NCBI GenBank assembly: GCA_025174535.1
Contig: JALBUN010000023.1
Location: 124,001 to 188,000, forward strand
Origin: Cantharellus purpuraceus
Lineage: Eukaryota; Basidiomycota; Agaricomycetes; Cantharellales; Hydnaceae
Length of the DNA: 64,000 nucleotides
Direction: 5' to 3'
Below the pieces are notes generated by a model. It did no database searches. It worked only from the letters and a program-made list of their open reading frames with translations, and had not been told where the DNA came from. A program made the position numbers and the translations under genes. Of this stretch, positions 24,344 to 35,700 are shown piece by piece (the stretch's first letter is position 1; every line of letters starts with the position of its first letter).

Positions 24344-25310
24344 TCAATTCTTGCTAAAAAAAAATAATCCGTGAGCGAAGATTGGAGAGGCGGTCGTGAA
24401 GTGAACGAACTCGGGAGGGAATGTGATCAAGTCGCCTTCAGAAGAGAGAGCCTCGTCGGATGTCTTGGTTGCTCCATCTTCTAGGACTTGTGATCCAGAG
24501 CCGCTGAGACGGTATCGACGGTATAGAATCATCACCAACGCTATCAGATAGATCGCAGTGGAAACGGTCCCGGAGAATACTGATATGGGGTCAACTATAT
24601 TCTGATAGAGGTATCTGGATCCGAATCGTTAGTTGAGATGATGTCCACTGTTAGTACAGGATATCTTACCTCAGCAACCAGTGTGGGATATAAAATGCAC
24701 GGTAGCCAGCTGCCAATGCCAAGTATATAGCCATTCTCTTGTCACGGTTCCTGGAGTTGTAAAAGAGCACCATCTGAGAAACGTCGGAAACGCTCCCCAG
24801 GTATTGCGAGAACGCCCAGGCGAATTCACTGATGTTGCGCTGATATGTGAAATTGGCAGCCATGATGATGGCAAAAACGAGTGGCAGACAAAGGTGGAAT
24901 ATTTTGTCTTTGAAATCAGCCAGCTTGTAGGCCCTACGGAAGAGTTGAGCAATGAAAGGGAAGAGCGTCACAAGCACGCGCTACCGACTTGTGGCGAAAG
25001 ATCAAGGAGGTGACCACGTGTAGGGAGGTCACCAGAATGATGCACTTGCTGATCATGTTATACATGGAGACGGTATTGCCTGTCAAAAGATCGAGATATC
25101 GAGTGAAAAAGACAAGGAGACGAAGCATCTGCGTTTCCACAGATATTCCTGCTCATTCTCTGAGTTCGCAGTCAAGGAGACGTGCGCCAGAGTCTTACCT
25201 GCCGCTCCGCTCTTGTGCATCGTGTATAAGAGCCAAGGCGCGGCGGCGACGAGGCAGAGGTCGCCTTTCTGAGGGTTCAATAGCCTGCGTGAACGCCAGG
25301 AACGACATTA
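24344..25310 (-). CDS. ERD2-like (KDEL/HDEL receptor family) membrane protein, divergent
   Basis: ERD2 proteins are seven-helix receptors that return ER-resident proteins from the Golgi. Visible blocks are GDLCLVAAAPWLLYTMHKSG; then, after an intron, GISVETQMLRLLVFFTRYLD with LLTGNTVSMYNMISKC; DKIFHLCLPLVFAIIMAANF; SEFAWAFSQYLGSVSDVSQM; and AAGYRAFYIPHWLLRYL. These match GISxKTQ, FTRYLDL, the SxYLESVAILPQ region and the YRxLYxxNWIxRY signature. It differs from classical receptors: the conserved His in GDxSH is missing (GDLCL) and the PQLF motif is changed to SQMVLF. The C-terminal tail is longer and polar, without a classical KKxx signal. The first codon is unresolved, near 25280-25310. It is probably one of the diverged ERD2 paralogues of basidiomycetes. 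It sits back to back with the MCC beta gene. Confidence 0.8.
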
Positions 25311-25539
25311 GGTGCTTACCCGCGACTCTTATTACGCATACGCCATTGCTCAGCCATATCGTGTCCGCAAAAAAGTGCATGATGGTAGTGGTTGAAAGGA
25401 AGAGAAAGTGGATGCAGTTGCGCATTTGCTACGGAAATACGGCCTCATCATATATTGATATCTCTGGGACGGCCATCGCGTAGGTATGCTATCGAAGATG
25501 GGCGGTGATGCCCACGCTCACGACTTATGTAATGACCTA

Positions 25540-27954
25540 ATGCGTTACCTTCGTCTGCACTGCTCAAATGCTCTCCGTGCCCATCCAACGCCAACCGCCT
25601 CTCACATACGACCGTACCATGCATCTGTACTACCCTCTCGCGTCTCACCCTCGTCCCCAGAATTTCAAACCAAGTCCGAAGCCATGAATGTCCTGGTTGC
25701 CGACTTGGAGAAGAAACTAGCTATTTCGAGACAGGGGGGAGGAGAGAAGGCGCGGGCTAGGATGAAAGAGAAGGGAAAGCTATTGCCTCGGGAACGGTAC
25801 GCTGATGCCTCTTGTCCCGCCGGCTCTATCGTGATCTCTCCTGCCGGAAGGCTCTCTCGTCTCCTCGACCCCAACACGCCGTTCCTCGAACTATCACCCA
25901 TGGCTGCGCATGAAGTATATGGGACGGAGACCATTCCGGGCGCTGGCATTATCACTGGCGTAGGACAGATTTCTGGCCAGCAGTGTGTCGTCGTGGTTAA
26001 TGACGCGACTGTCAAAGGTGGCAGCTATTACCCTCTAACGGTATGCTGACCAATTATATGACCATGACAAGAGCTGATGTTGTCGCTCCCAGGTCAAAAA
26101 ACACCTACGAGCACAAGAGATTGCTAGGGAGAACGGGCTGCCATGTATATATCTTGGTACATATTTTCAATTACCACTTGAACGTGCACATGCCAATTGA
26201 TGAGAGAAAGTCGAGTCTGGAGGCGCCTCTTTGCCCAACCAAGCGAATGTAAGCTGAATAAAGCCGGCACGTCTCACAAGTCTAACCCTTCAGCCAGGTG
26301 TTTCCAGATCGTGACCACTTTGGACGCATATTCTATAACATGGTGAGTCCGGCGTCGACACGAAAAAGCCGAGTACAACTCTGTCACTAGGCACAAATGT
26401 CGGCGTTGGGTATTCCGCAGATTGCAGTCGTTCACGGCATCAGCGTCGCCGGTAAGCTCCTGTTCGTCCAACGGTGTCCCTCTGATATTCCCCGCCGCGA
26501 CACCCTGCTCACACTGTCACTGATGCACGGCATTGCGTGTGGCGCCAGGTGGCGCATATGTCCCTGCGATGGCGGATGAGAATATAATCGTAGCGAATCA
26601 GGGCCGGATTTTTCTCGCGGGCCCCCCGCTGGTCCGCGCCGCGACAGGCGAGCAGGTGGACGAGGAAACGCTTGGCGGGGGCATGATGCACAGCTCGGAG
26701 AGTGGTGTTACGGACCATCTGGCGCGAGATGATGAGGAGGCGATTGCGATTGCGCGTGGGTGTGTGGGAGACCTGGAGGGCGCAGGAAACGTGGCGGCTC
26801 ATGTGAGTACCATGTGCCGAGGTCCATGACGTGGTCGTGACTGCCGGACGCAGCCCCCTTACGCGCCCGAGGCGCCGCTATATCCCGCCTCAGAACTGCA
26901 CGGCATTGTGGGGACTGATATCCGCCAGTCATTCGATATGCGGGACGTTATTGCGAGGATCGTGGACGGCAGCCGGTTTAGGGAGTTCAAGGCTGAATAT
27001 GGAAGCACGATTGTGACGGCAAGTGGGCGAGGCGTTTCGAGACGAGGCTGACGGTGTGCATATATCAGGGGTTTGCACGTGTCCATGGTTATCCGGTGGG
27101 GATCATTGGGAACAACGGCATCCTGTTTTCGCCGTCGGCGCTCAAGGCAACTCATTTCATCGAGCTCTGCTCACAACGAAGCATTCCGCTTCTCTTCCTC
27201 GTCAATGTGACAGGTCAGACCACGGTTTCTCCGATTTCCGTGAGCTCATGCATTAGTAGGTTACATGGTGGGGTCCAAAGCGGAGAAGGGGGGTATTGCA
27301 AAGGACGGCGCAAAGATGGTCCGCGCCGTTGCGTGCGCTGGTGTGCCAAAGTTGACGGTCATCGTCGGGGGAAGTTTTGGTGCTGGAAATTACGGCGAGT
27401 AGCGGTGATGCATGCATGGTATGGCATGACGTGCTTACGACGCGTGGGACGTGGTACAGGAATGTGTGGTCGTGCCGTAGGGCTGCGGCGTCATTTCTAA
27501 CGAACACGCGCTCACGGTCTCTTGTTGCAGTACCAGCCTCGGTTTTTGTGGATGTGGCCGGTGGGTGGCATACGTCTGTTCTCGGACGTGGTGGCTGAGC
27601 CGGCGCGATCCAGAATGCCAAGGTCTCCGTGATGGGCTCGGGCCAGCTCTCGCAGGTGATGCATACCGTGTCAAAGTGAGTCCTGGCGTGCGGGGGGTCG
27701 TGACGCCTTGGCGCCGTTGTTCTGACCGAGTGGTTTCCAGGGACCCGACACAGCACTCGGCGTTGAAAGAGGAGATCGAGGCGCAGTCGACCGCGTATTA
27801 TGCCACGGCGCGTCTGTGGGACGACGGGGTGATACGGCCTGTGGATACGCGGGATGTGGTGGGGATGGGGTTGGCTGTTGCTTCTTCGGAGGGGGGTGTG
27901 AGGGGGAGGGGCTGGGAGGGGGAGGGGAGGGGTATGGGCGTGTTTAGGATGTAG
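25540..27954 (+). CDS. Methylcrotonoyl-CoA carboxylase beta subunit, mitochondrial
   Basis: This is the carboxyltransferase subunit of 3-methylcrotonyl-CoA carboxylase in leucine breakdown in the mitochondrial matrix. The start at 25540 gives an Arg/Ser/His-rich leader ([16 protein letters not shown]) suited to mitochondrial import. Family blocks follow: [70 protein letters not shown], [112 protein letters not shown], [28 protein letters not shown] and [14 protein letters not shown]. The C terminus, with [18 protein letters not shown], ends GVFRM. Each block is joined by short GT-AG introns. The 3' half is much richer in GC than the 5' half, as it enters the GC island. Called MCCB/MCC2 in fungi. 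Confidence 0.93.
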
Positions 27955-28925
27955 GCGGCGATGGTGTAAGAGCCCGCCACAATCCAGTACAAGTGGTGTG
28001 CCCGCGAAAATGAAAGATGGGGCGCAGATGACATTCCAGTCTACGTGAACGCATGGTGGTGCCCAGCGACGACAGAGACCCCAGTACGTCGTCTAACCAT
28101 GACATGGTGGCAAGCGCTTTGACATCCCCGCAACTAACGTGGGGGTTATGGTTGTGTCCTGATCAATGGGTCAGATCCGCCGGTGAGTGGATGATAAGAC
28201 GATTGGTTGCTAGCCGGAGGCGACGGTGTGGTGATGGGATCTGGCGATGATGGTGGAGTGGTGCGGTGGGAGGGAGGGTGAGATCGCGCGGACGAGCCGC
28301 TGCCGCCCCGCGGTGGCACTGTTGGGTCGGGATACGCGTCGGGATGGAGGGCGGGGCGAATCCCGTGGAGATGGGTGTCGGCGGCGGCGGGGCGAATACC
28401 CGTGGAGATGCGGCTGGGATGTTGCCATGGCACGATGCCGGGATCGGGGCTGGTGAAGGGCCGCGGGTGGGTGGTTGTGGGTGGGGGATGATTTCCGATA
28501 GGAGGGGTGGCGGGGGCACCGTGGGAGGGTCCCTGTTTTTCGTGTGTTTTTCTCTCGGATTTCCGCCGTATCTGCTGTCTGACCCTCTCTCTCCTCTGCT
28601 CTCCTTCCTCCCGCCAGCCCCGCCGTTACAAGGAGTGAGTCTCTCCTTGTCTTTTTTTCTCTTGCCCTCCCTCATCCCCCCCTGTCTGCCCTCCCCCTCC
28701 ACAGTGTACGTCCCTCTCCTTATCAGTCTCCTCCTCCTCCCTCACTCCCCACAGACCGCCTGGATACTCGCGACCCTTGCCGGCCCCTTCTCTCCCGCCA
28801 TACGCACACCTACCGCACACGCACACGCACACGCACACACACCGCCCGTCCTCCAGTCGGCATCCGCTCGAGATTACTCGCGTAACCGCACTGTACCGTA
28901 AGAGCAGATACCGCCACCGCCACCC
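27955..28925. other. GC-rich upstream region of the bHLH gene
   Basis: No gene. About 28.10-28.53 kb is G-rich on the plus strand; 28.53-28.92 kb switches to pyrimidine-rich with runs of CTCTCC and CCTCCTCC. It contains a CACACG repeat at 28815-28842. The long pyrimidine tract ends directly before the bHLH ATG at 28926, as is common for fungal 5' leaders. Confidence 0.55.
28815..28842. repeat. CACACG/CA microsatellite
   Basis: Tandem CACACG units followed by CACACACA lie about 85 bp upstream of the bHLH start codon, probably in its 5' leader. Confidence 0.85.
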
Positions 28926-31900
28926 ATGTCCGTCCTCGCCCTCAACCTCCCACACTCGCCCTCCGACTCGTCCACCTCCATGCCGCCCCCCACGCCCCTC
29001 TCCCCCACCGGCTCCTCAAACGACCCCGTCGACTCCCACACCACCGCCACCACCACCACCTCCGGCGCCACCGCCAGCCCCGGCACCGACCCCGACCCCG
29101 CCCCCGGCATCAAGCGCAAGGCCAGCCGTCGCGCCAACACGGCCGAGCGCCGTGCCACCCACAATGCCGTCGAGCGCCAGCGTCGCGAAACGCTCAACGG
29201 CCGCTTTCTGGTGAGTCACACTCTGCACTGTGGGCGTCTGTGGGTGCCCTCGTGGTTAATCAGCGTTGTGCATCTGGCCGGTGCGGGGCGTGGGGCCTTG
29301 CTCTTTTTTTCATGTCTGCGTGCCCACGTCATGTGCGTGCGGTGGCGTCGTCCCCCTGATTAACGCAGGCCGTGCAGGGTCTTTGGCGCTTACGTGGCTC
29401 GTCTTTGCTGACCCCGCACACAGGACCTCGCAGCGCTGCTGCCCAACCTCGCCACGGTCCGCCGCCCCTCCAAGTCCGCCATTGTCAATTCCAGCATCGC
29501 GCTGATCCATGCCCAGCGCCGCGCCAGGGCGCTGGCGGCGAGGGAGCTGCGCGCGTTGGACGCCGAGGTGGGTGTGTGTGCGCTCTGATGGTGCGGGCGC
29601 TGCGATCCCACGTGGTCCCCTCGCGTGCCATCAGGCGCCCAGTCTTGTGGACAGTATGCTGACACATGCGATGACCGCCAGGCCGACGCCCTCCGTCGCG
29701 AAGTCAACGAATGGCGCCTGCGCTGCGGCGCCCATCTCCCGCCCTTGCTCCCCCCCGCGCGCTCGACCGAGTTTGCCGCGCTCGCCAGCGCCGAGTGCGA
29801 TGCGTATGATGCAGAGCGCGGGGGCGAGGAGGAGCGGCGGGCGTATGCGTTGGCAGGGGAGGAGGAGGAGGAGGAGGAGGAGTGGGAGGGCGCAGGAGGC
29901 GGGGCGGCCGGCGCCGCGGGGGGATTCAGTGCCGGGGGGAGGGAGTATGTCGTCGGTGCGGGGACGATACGGCAGCCACAACAGCAACAGCCCCAAGGGG
30001 GGGTGCAGCCCCCGTCGTTTGTCCAGCCACATGCCGCACCGCAGCACCAGCACCAGCAGCACCAACCGCCGTATCAGCAGCATGCCCAGCAGCAGAGCCA
30101 GGGCCAACATGCGTTCCCGCTGTCTTTGCTGCAGATGGGCCTGCCCATGTCCATGCAGGAGCAGACGTCGCCCGTGGCGCACCCCTCGCCGCAGCACGTT
30201 CAGCACGCCCAGCACGCCCAGCAGTCTCTCGCGTCGCCGCTGCATTCGCTGTCTGCGCAGCTGCCCGCGTTCCCGGGCCAGAATGCGCCCACCGTGGGCG
30301 GGGATGCGAGTCCGGGCGGTGGCCATGCGAATAATAACAACGCGAACCCGGGCGCGAACGCGAACGCGTCGGGTCACGGCCAGGGTCACAACCAGGGCCA
30401 GGGCCAGGGCGGAGGCGGCGGCGCGCAGACCCAGGGGGGCCAGACGACGTTGCAGAACCCGAACCCGAACCCGAACCCAAACTCGCACCCGCACTCGAAC
30501 CAGCAGGGCCAGTTTATGGGGCTGCCGCTGTCGATGGGCATGGGGGCGGGAGGGAATATGAACATGACGTTTCCGTTGAGTGTTCCGATGGGGGGGGGGA
30601 TGAATGGGATGCAGGATGGGATGGGGGGGGGATTGGGAATGGGGATGGGTGGACTAGGGATGGGGATGGGTGGATTGGGAATGGGAATGGGGGGAATGGG
30701 GATGGGGATGGGAATGGGAATGGGGGGGATGGGGATGGGACCGAGTTTGGCACAGCAGACTCCAGCGCAGGCTCAGACGCAGGGTCAGGGATCGCAGGGG
30801 GGCGCCAACGCGTCGGCCCATGGCTCCAATGGCGGCGGCGGCGCCCATGTGCCCGCCGGTCTGCCGCACCTGACGGCGCAGCAGATGCAGCATTTGCAGC
30901 AACTGCATGCGATGGGTGTGCCGCTTATGCAGGGGGTGGCGCTGGTGCAGGGACAGCAGGGTGCGGGGATGAATGGGATGGGGGGGGCCGTGGGTGGCGG
31001 TTTTGAGGGAGATGTGTTTCCCGGGTGCGTGGTGGTGGTTTGCGTTGTGGAATTGGAAGCTGATGTTTTTTTGGGGGGCGGGTGTTTTTTTGTGCAGCTT
31101 TGGGAGACATGGATTTGCATCGTCTGGGACGGGGCTTGGTGGTGGTGGTGCTGCGGGCGCTGCTGGCACTGGCACTGGCACTGGGTCCTCTGCGTCTGGG
31201 GCTTTGGGCGCGGGGGCGGGTGGTGGTGGGGGAGGAGGAGGGGGAGGGGGAGGGCCGACGACGCCGCCGTTTGCGTTTACGTTGCCTGCGGGGAACGGGA
31301 ATGGAGGAGGGGTTATTACCACGCCGCCTGGAAGCGGACATGGGAGTGCAGGGGGTGCCGCGAATGGTGGGCATGGGCACGGGCACGGGCATGGGCATGG
31401 GCATGGGCATGGGAAGGGGGGAAAGAGTCCGATGGGGGGTAAAGGGAGTGGAGGGGAGTTTGTGGGGCGTGGTGTTGCTGGTCGTGGTGGTGGTGGTGGG
31501 TTTGGAGGGTTTCCGTCGCCGCCGCCTACGGGGGATGTTAGTACGGTGATGCGGGGTAAATCGCAGGGGGGGGGACGGGTGCGGGATCGGGCGCAGTCTG
31601 TGTCGCAGGGACAGGGACAGGCGCAAGGACAAGGACAAGGACAAGGACAGGCGCAAGGGCAAAGACAAGGACAGGCGCAGGGGCAGTCGTCGCCTGTGCG
31701 TGGTGGTGGGGGGATTGAAAGGGTGGAGCAGGAGCGGCGGGAGCGGGAGATGGAGCTGGAGCGGGAGCTAGAGATGGAGATGGAGATGGAGATGGAGATG
31801 GAGGGGGAGTTGGAGAGGGAGGGTGCGGGGAGTGGGACGGAGAGTAGTACGCATGGGAGTCCGGGGAGTAGTGTGAGTGTGAGTGTGGGGGGGTTTTCGT

Positions 31901-31998
31901 ATGGTGCGGGTGCGGGTGCGGGTGCAGGTGGAGGGGGAGGAGTGTGGGGTGGTGTTGCGGGGGGGAATGCGATTCCGGCAATGGGGATGTTGATGTGA
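28926..31998 (+). CDS. bHLH transcription factor with very long low-complexity tail
   Basis: This is a probable nuclear DNA-binding regulator. Four exons can be placed exactly: 28926-29210, 29424-29567, 29682-31024 and 31098-31998, all with GT-AG introns. The basic region and helix 1 are ATHNAVERQRRETLNGRFL and the second exon gives DLAALLPNLATVRRPSKSAI plus VNSSIALIHAQRRARALAAR, a complete bHLH with His, Glu and Arg of the E-box-contacting pattern. ADALRREVNEWR may extend helix 2 as a short coiled coil. The remaining roughly 700 residues are almost all compositionally biased. They include an acidic Glu run, Gln/His-rich stretches, MGMGG repeats, Gly-rich runs, a GHGHGH run, a QGQGQAQ run and an EMEMEME run. 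The bHLH core resembles an agaricomycete-conserved factor; no target can be named. The tail may act as an activation or condensate-forming region (inference). Confidence 0.85.
30640..30745 (+). repeat. In-frame ATGGG-type minisatellite (MGMGG coding)
   Basis: Tandem GGGNATGGG units in exon 3 of the bHLH gene encode repeats of Met and Gly. Length variation between strains is likely. Confidence 0.8.
31600..31802 (+). repeat. In-frame CARGGACAR and GAGATG repeats in the bHLH gene
   Basis: At about 31610-31690, units of CAAGGACAAGG encode Gln-Gly/Gln-Ala repeats. At about 31770-31800, five GAGATG units encode Glu-Met. Both are in frame within exon 4. Confidence 0.85.
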
Positions 31999-32280
31999 GG
32001 GTGTTGCTTGTCATTGCGCCCCTACCTTCTCCTTCCTGCCCCCCTTCTGGTTTTGGTTCATCTCGATTCCAATTTGCCCCCCAAAGGTGCCGCCTTGCCT
32101 CACTCGTCAATTCCAGTCGCGCTTCTGCTTGCTTGTTCTCGATACTAGCCCGCTCCATTTCCTCGACACTTGCCTCCGCCCCATGCCTCGAACACACGAC
32201 ACATTACCACCAGCCCTCTCGGTACTCGATCGATTATGCGCTCTGCCTCTCTGCTTCAGTCTCATCCCCAGTTCTTAGGC

Positions 32281-32322
32281 CCCAGTCCAGTCCAGTTCCA
32301 GTCCAGTCCAGTCCAGTCCAGG
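32281..32322. repeat. CCAGT pentanucleotide microsatellite
   Basis: About eight CCAGT units, one interrupted by an extra T, downstream of the bHLH gene. Confidence 0.9.
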
Positions 32323-32454
32323 TCTTATTCCCCCGGCGCGTGTCCATATCCAGCGTTTCTTCCCCCCCCTCCCTCATCGACTGTATAGTAGTCTTTGTAA
32401 TGTGTGCCCGCCCGCCCTCACACACCCCACCCCACCCTTCCACATTGTCCTCTC

Positions 32455-32518
32455 TCACTCTCACACACACACACACTCTCTCTCTTGCGCGCGCGCTCTC
32501 TCTCACTCTCTCTCTCTA
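32455..32518. repeat. Compound CA / CT / GC dinucleotide tract
   Basis: A run of CACACA passes into CTCTCT, then GCGCGC, then CTCTCT again. Confidence 0.85.
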
Positions 32519-32662
32519 TTACTTTGTGGAATTATCCCTGTTGATTATTGATTGTGGTACTGTACTCCCCTCGGCCACTCATCCATCCATCCATCCCGCG
32601 CCTCGCGCCTCTCGCCCCTTGCCTCGCTCTTCTTCCCCTTTCCGCCTTCCCGCCTTCTTCTT

Positions 32663-32726
32663 CCCCCCCCCCCCCCCCCTATTCCGGCTTTCCCTCCTCC
32701 CCAAACCAAACCAAACCAAACCAAAC
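32663..32726. repeat. Poly-C run and CCAAA repeat
   Basis: A C run of 17 at 32663-32679 is followed at 32701-32726 by five CCAAA units. The homopolymer is a likely place for length error in the assembly. Confidence 0.9.
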
Positions 32727-35700
32727 AACCGCTCGCTCCTGTTCGCGCCAGCCGCGCGCGGCGCCTAGCGGTGCTTCTTTCTTTTTCGTTTCGTTTTCTT
32801 GTTATGGCTTGTGGTTGCTTCTGTTGTTCTTCCCTCCTTTCCCTCCCCTCCCTCCTTCTCCTTCTCCCCTATCTGTCCGCGTTCGTCTTCGTCTTCGCCT
32901 TCGCCTTCGCCTTCGTCTGTCCTGCTCTCCTCCCCCCTCCACCACCCCACTTGTTCTTTCGGCACTTGTTCTTTCGGCACCTCCTTGCCTATCGCATCTG
33001 GTCAAGGTCAAAGTCGATGCCGGTGTCAAGATTATGCGGTCTTTTTTTATTGGGAGGATTGTTGGTTAGATGTATACGCCACCCCTCGCGCACACTCCTC
33101 GCGCACACTCCTCGTACCACCCCTCGTACCACCCCTCGCACACCTACCTACCCCCCACATCACAATGTGATGCTGTCTACACGCTCGTTCTGACCCTACC
33201 CGGGCCTCGCTTCATGCCGCCCCCCCTTTATATACGCTGGGTGCAATCTGGTTGAAATGATCGTTTTTTTTTATATACCATGTCGCTCTCTTTCTTTTCT
33301 TTTCTTTCTTTCTTTTCTCTGTCTGTGTCTCTGTGTCTCTCCCATCGCTTCCCAATCGCTCCTTGTTTGCGTGTGCAGACACTTTTTTTTGTCTTGGGAT
33401 GTCGATCCCCCCGCCTGCGTGTTTGTCGTTGCCCCCACCCCCCTCCTTACTTTTCTCCCCTGCTCTCTCTTACCCCCTCCCCCCGTGCTCCGTACTCTCT
33501 CCCACACACACACCGGAACAAAACCCCTCCGTCTGTCTTGTCTTGTCTAGTCTCATTTCCTGTCCGCTCGTCGCTCGTTGCGTTGTATTGTATACTGGTC
33601 TTTTCTTGACAGACAAAAACACATACATGCAGACGAGACCCCGTTTTCGTAGACAGACAGTCAGTCAGATGACATGTTTCTTTGCTTTTTTGTTTGTCTT
33701 GCTTTTTTTTTTTGCTTTCTTTTCCCTGAGAGGAGACCAAAAGTGCAAACGGCGCTTTGGTTGCGCTCTGCAGCCACAACAACATTGTTACATTGTAGCA
33801 GATTCGCGTAGGTTTGTAGCCAAACAATGCCAAGTCTCTCTTTTCTGCTAGAAGGGTTCTCTCCCGAACTTGGAGAGCCCTGGGGCAGGGTCGTGCCCCC
33901 TAAGGACACCAAGGCGCTCCAAAGTCTTCTCTCGGCCGGGATCGCCGCTGCCACGACTTTTTTTGTGCGGGGCGGGTGCAGCGGAACAAACTCCAGCGGA
34001 GGCAGAATCTCGGCGATATCTCCAGTCCCAGTGTCCGCACGTGGCCTGGACCCCCGGGGATCGGTTAATTTGGGCGCTAAGAGAATATATCACCCGATCA
34101 CGCCGCGAGAGTTTTTTTGGGGGGGGGGGAAGAGGAAAAGTGATCAGAAGAGAGAGGCGCCAAGCCGACACGGACTGTGCAGGGCCGCGATTATTTGTCT
34201 TGGCTACCTTGTTGTTTTGCTTTGCTTTGCTGTTTCGCTTGAAACTTGGGGGTTAGGGCTTTTATCTTGTGATGAGGGGGTGAGAATCGCAAGGAATGAT
34301 GGCATCTTGCAAGTTTCACGTCCGACCCCATGAACGACGAGGATCAGAGCTGCTAGCTGAGGATGGTGAAGGGGCAGACGGCAGCAGTTACAGCGCATGC
34401 GGAGGAGAACATTGAAACGCGTCTGCGTGGTGCACCTGTCACACTGATTGTCCAAAAAGAGCACTCATACCCAAAAACTGGCATCGAGCGGCCTGATATG
34501 TCCAGGCAAGACCCTTTGCGGGGAAGAACCGTCCGAGCCCTGAGGACCGCTCGGTTTATTCGGTGTGGAAAGACCCCCAGCTATTCACCTCGGGCATCTA
34601 CCGTTTCTCGGATGACGTAGCCGCAAATGGGTCTCTCCGGGGGTGCGTCCGGGTAGCTCTTGGTTCGGCAATGATTGCGCTGCAGAGCGGAGGAATCGGA
34701 TTCAGGCCAAAAAGGAATATATCACTTGGCCTATTTATGTTGCCAGTGAATCAGAATTCTGTGCCTAACATTTTCAACTATGAACATGTAGAAGGGCTGT
34801 CCGTCACGAGCGTCGCTCCAAGGCACGCTTGTGGCCGACTGATCGGCATGCCTCGCCAGACTCGTCGCACCGAAGCGAGACAGTAAATACACTTTTCAAC
34901 TTGGCAATCGGCGTTGGTCTCGATGATGTCCTTGGCTTGTGTGCTGTCATGTCTCAGACTGAGGGTTAGTGCCAGCGTTTTCTCAGTAAAAGTCCTCATC
35001 GGGGAGACCGGCTTTCTAGATCAAACTCTACCGTTGAGAAATTTACAGAGACAAGCTTATTCCGATTCGGACTGGCAGGAGACAGTTGTACAGACATTTG
35101 TCTGAAACATCAGTCATCCGGACGTAAGGAACATGAACCTCCGAGCGAACAGAACCTGTAGGGACTCCAGACGTGGCGCTAATGATTCTTTGCAATGCCA
35201 GCCACTTGCCTTTCTGATATTGGCACACGACATGCCTGAATGCGGACGCGAGCACACAATCTTTCTCTCAGCCAGGAATAGGCTCATATATGGAACTCCT
35301 TTTCTGATGAGGGTCGTCCCTATCGGCTTGTGTGTTGTCCTCCTGAGATTGGTACCAAGAACGACACCCAAATGTAGCCAGAAACGCTAGGCCCTAAGAA
35401 GCTTCATTCAATAACACGTCAAAAACTCTACCTTCGCGGGGAGGAGGGGTTGGGTCAATGCCGGTACATGCCGAACTTCTGTAATGGCTGGCGAAACAAG
35501 TGTCGACATGCGACCGACATGCGGGGAAAGTGACAACCGCGGATCCAATAGCTGTTTAGGAGCATCAAAGGATATATATTTGAGAGAGGTGAACAGCTGC
35601 GTGTGCGTGCGAAGTTTTGGTGTGTTGGGTGAGTTACATATGGAGTATCACCAGGCCGCGACTATAGGAGGAGCGCTCTGCCACTCCAGAAATTGCATCA

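Noticed and set aside
29631..30494. Long minus-strand open frame (about 287 codons) opposite the bHLH gene, and other overlapping frames
   Set aside because: The frames are open because the DNA is GC-rich and repetitive; the translated text is Arg/Leu/Pro-biased with no motif, and the plus strand has a complete bHLH gene with proper introns.
30654..31668. Minus-strand Pro/His-rich frames downstream of the bHLH core
   Set aside because: They are complements of the Gly/Gln/Met repeat coding sequence and have no domain or start context.
31944..33851. Several overlapping plus-strand open frames of 150-270 codons in the pyrimidine-rich region
   Set aside because: Translations are Ser/Pro/Leu/Phe runs caused by CT-rich sequence, present in all three frames at once.
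33827..34333. Open frame of 168 codons after the microsatellite cluster
   Set aside because: No motif, no homologous pattern recognised, contains mononucleotide runs; not enough to call a gene.
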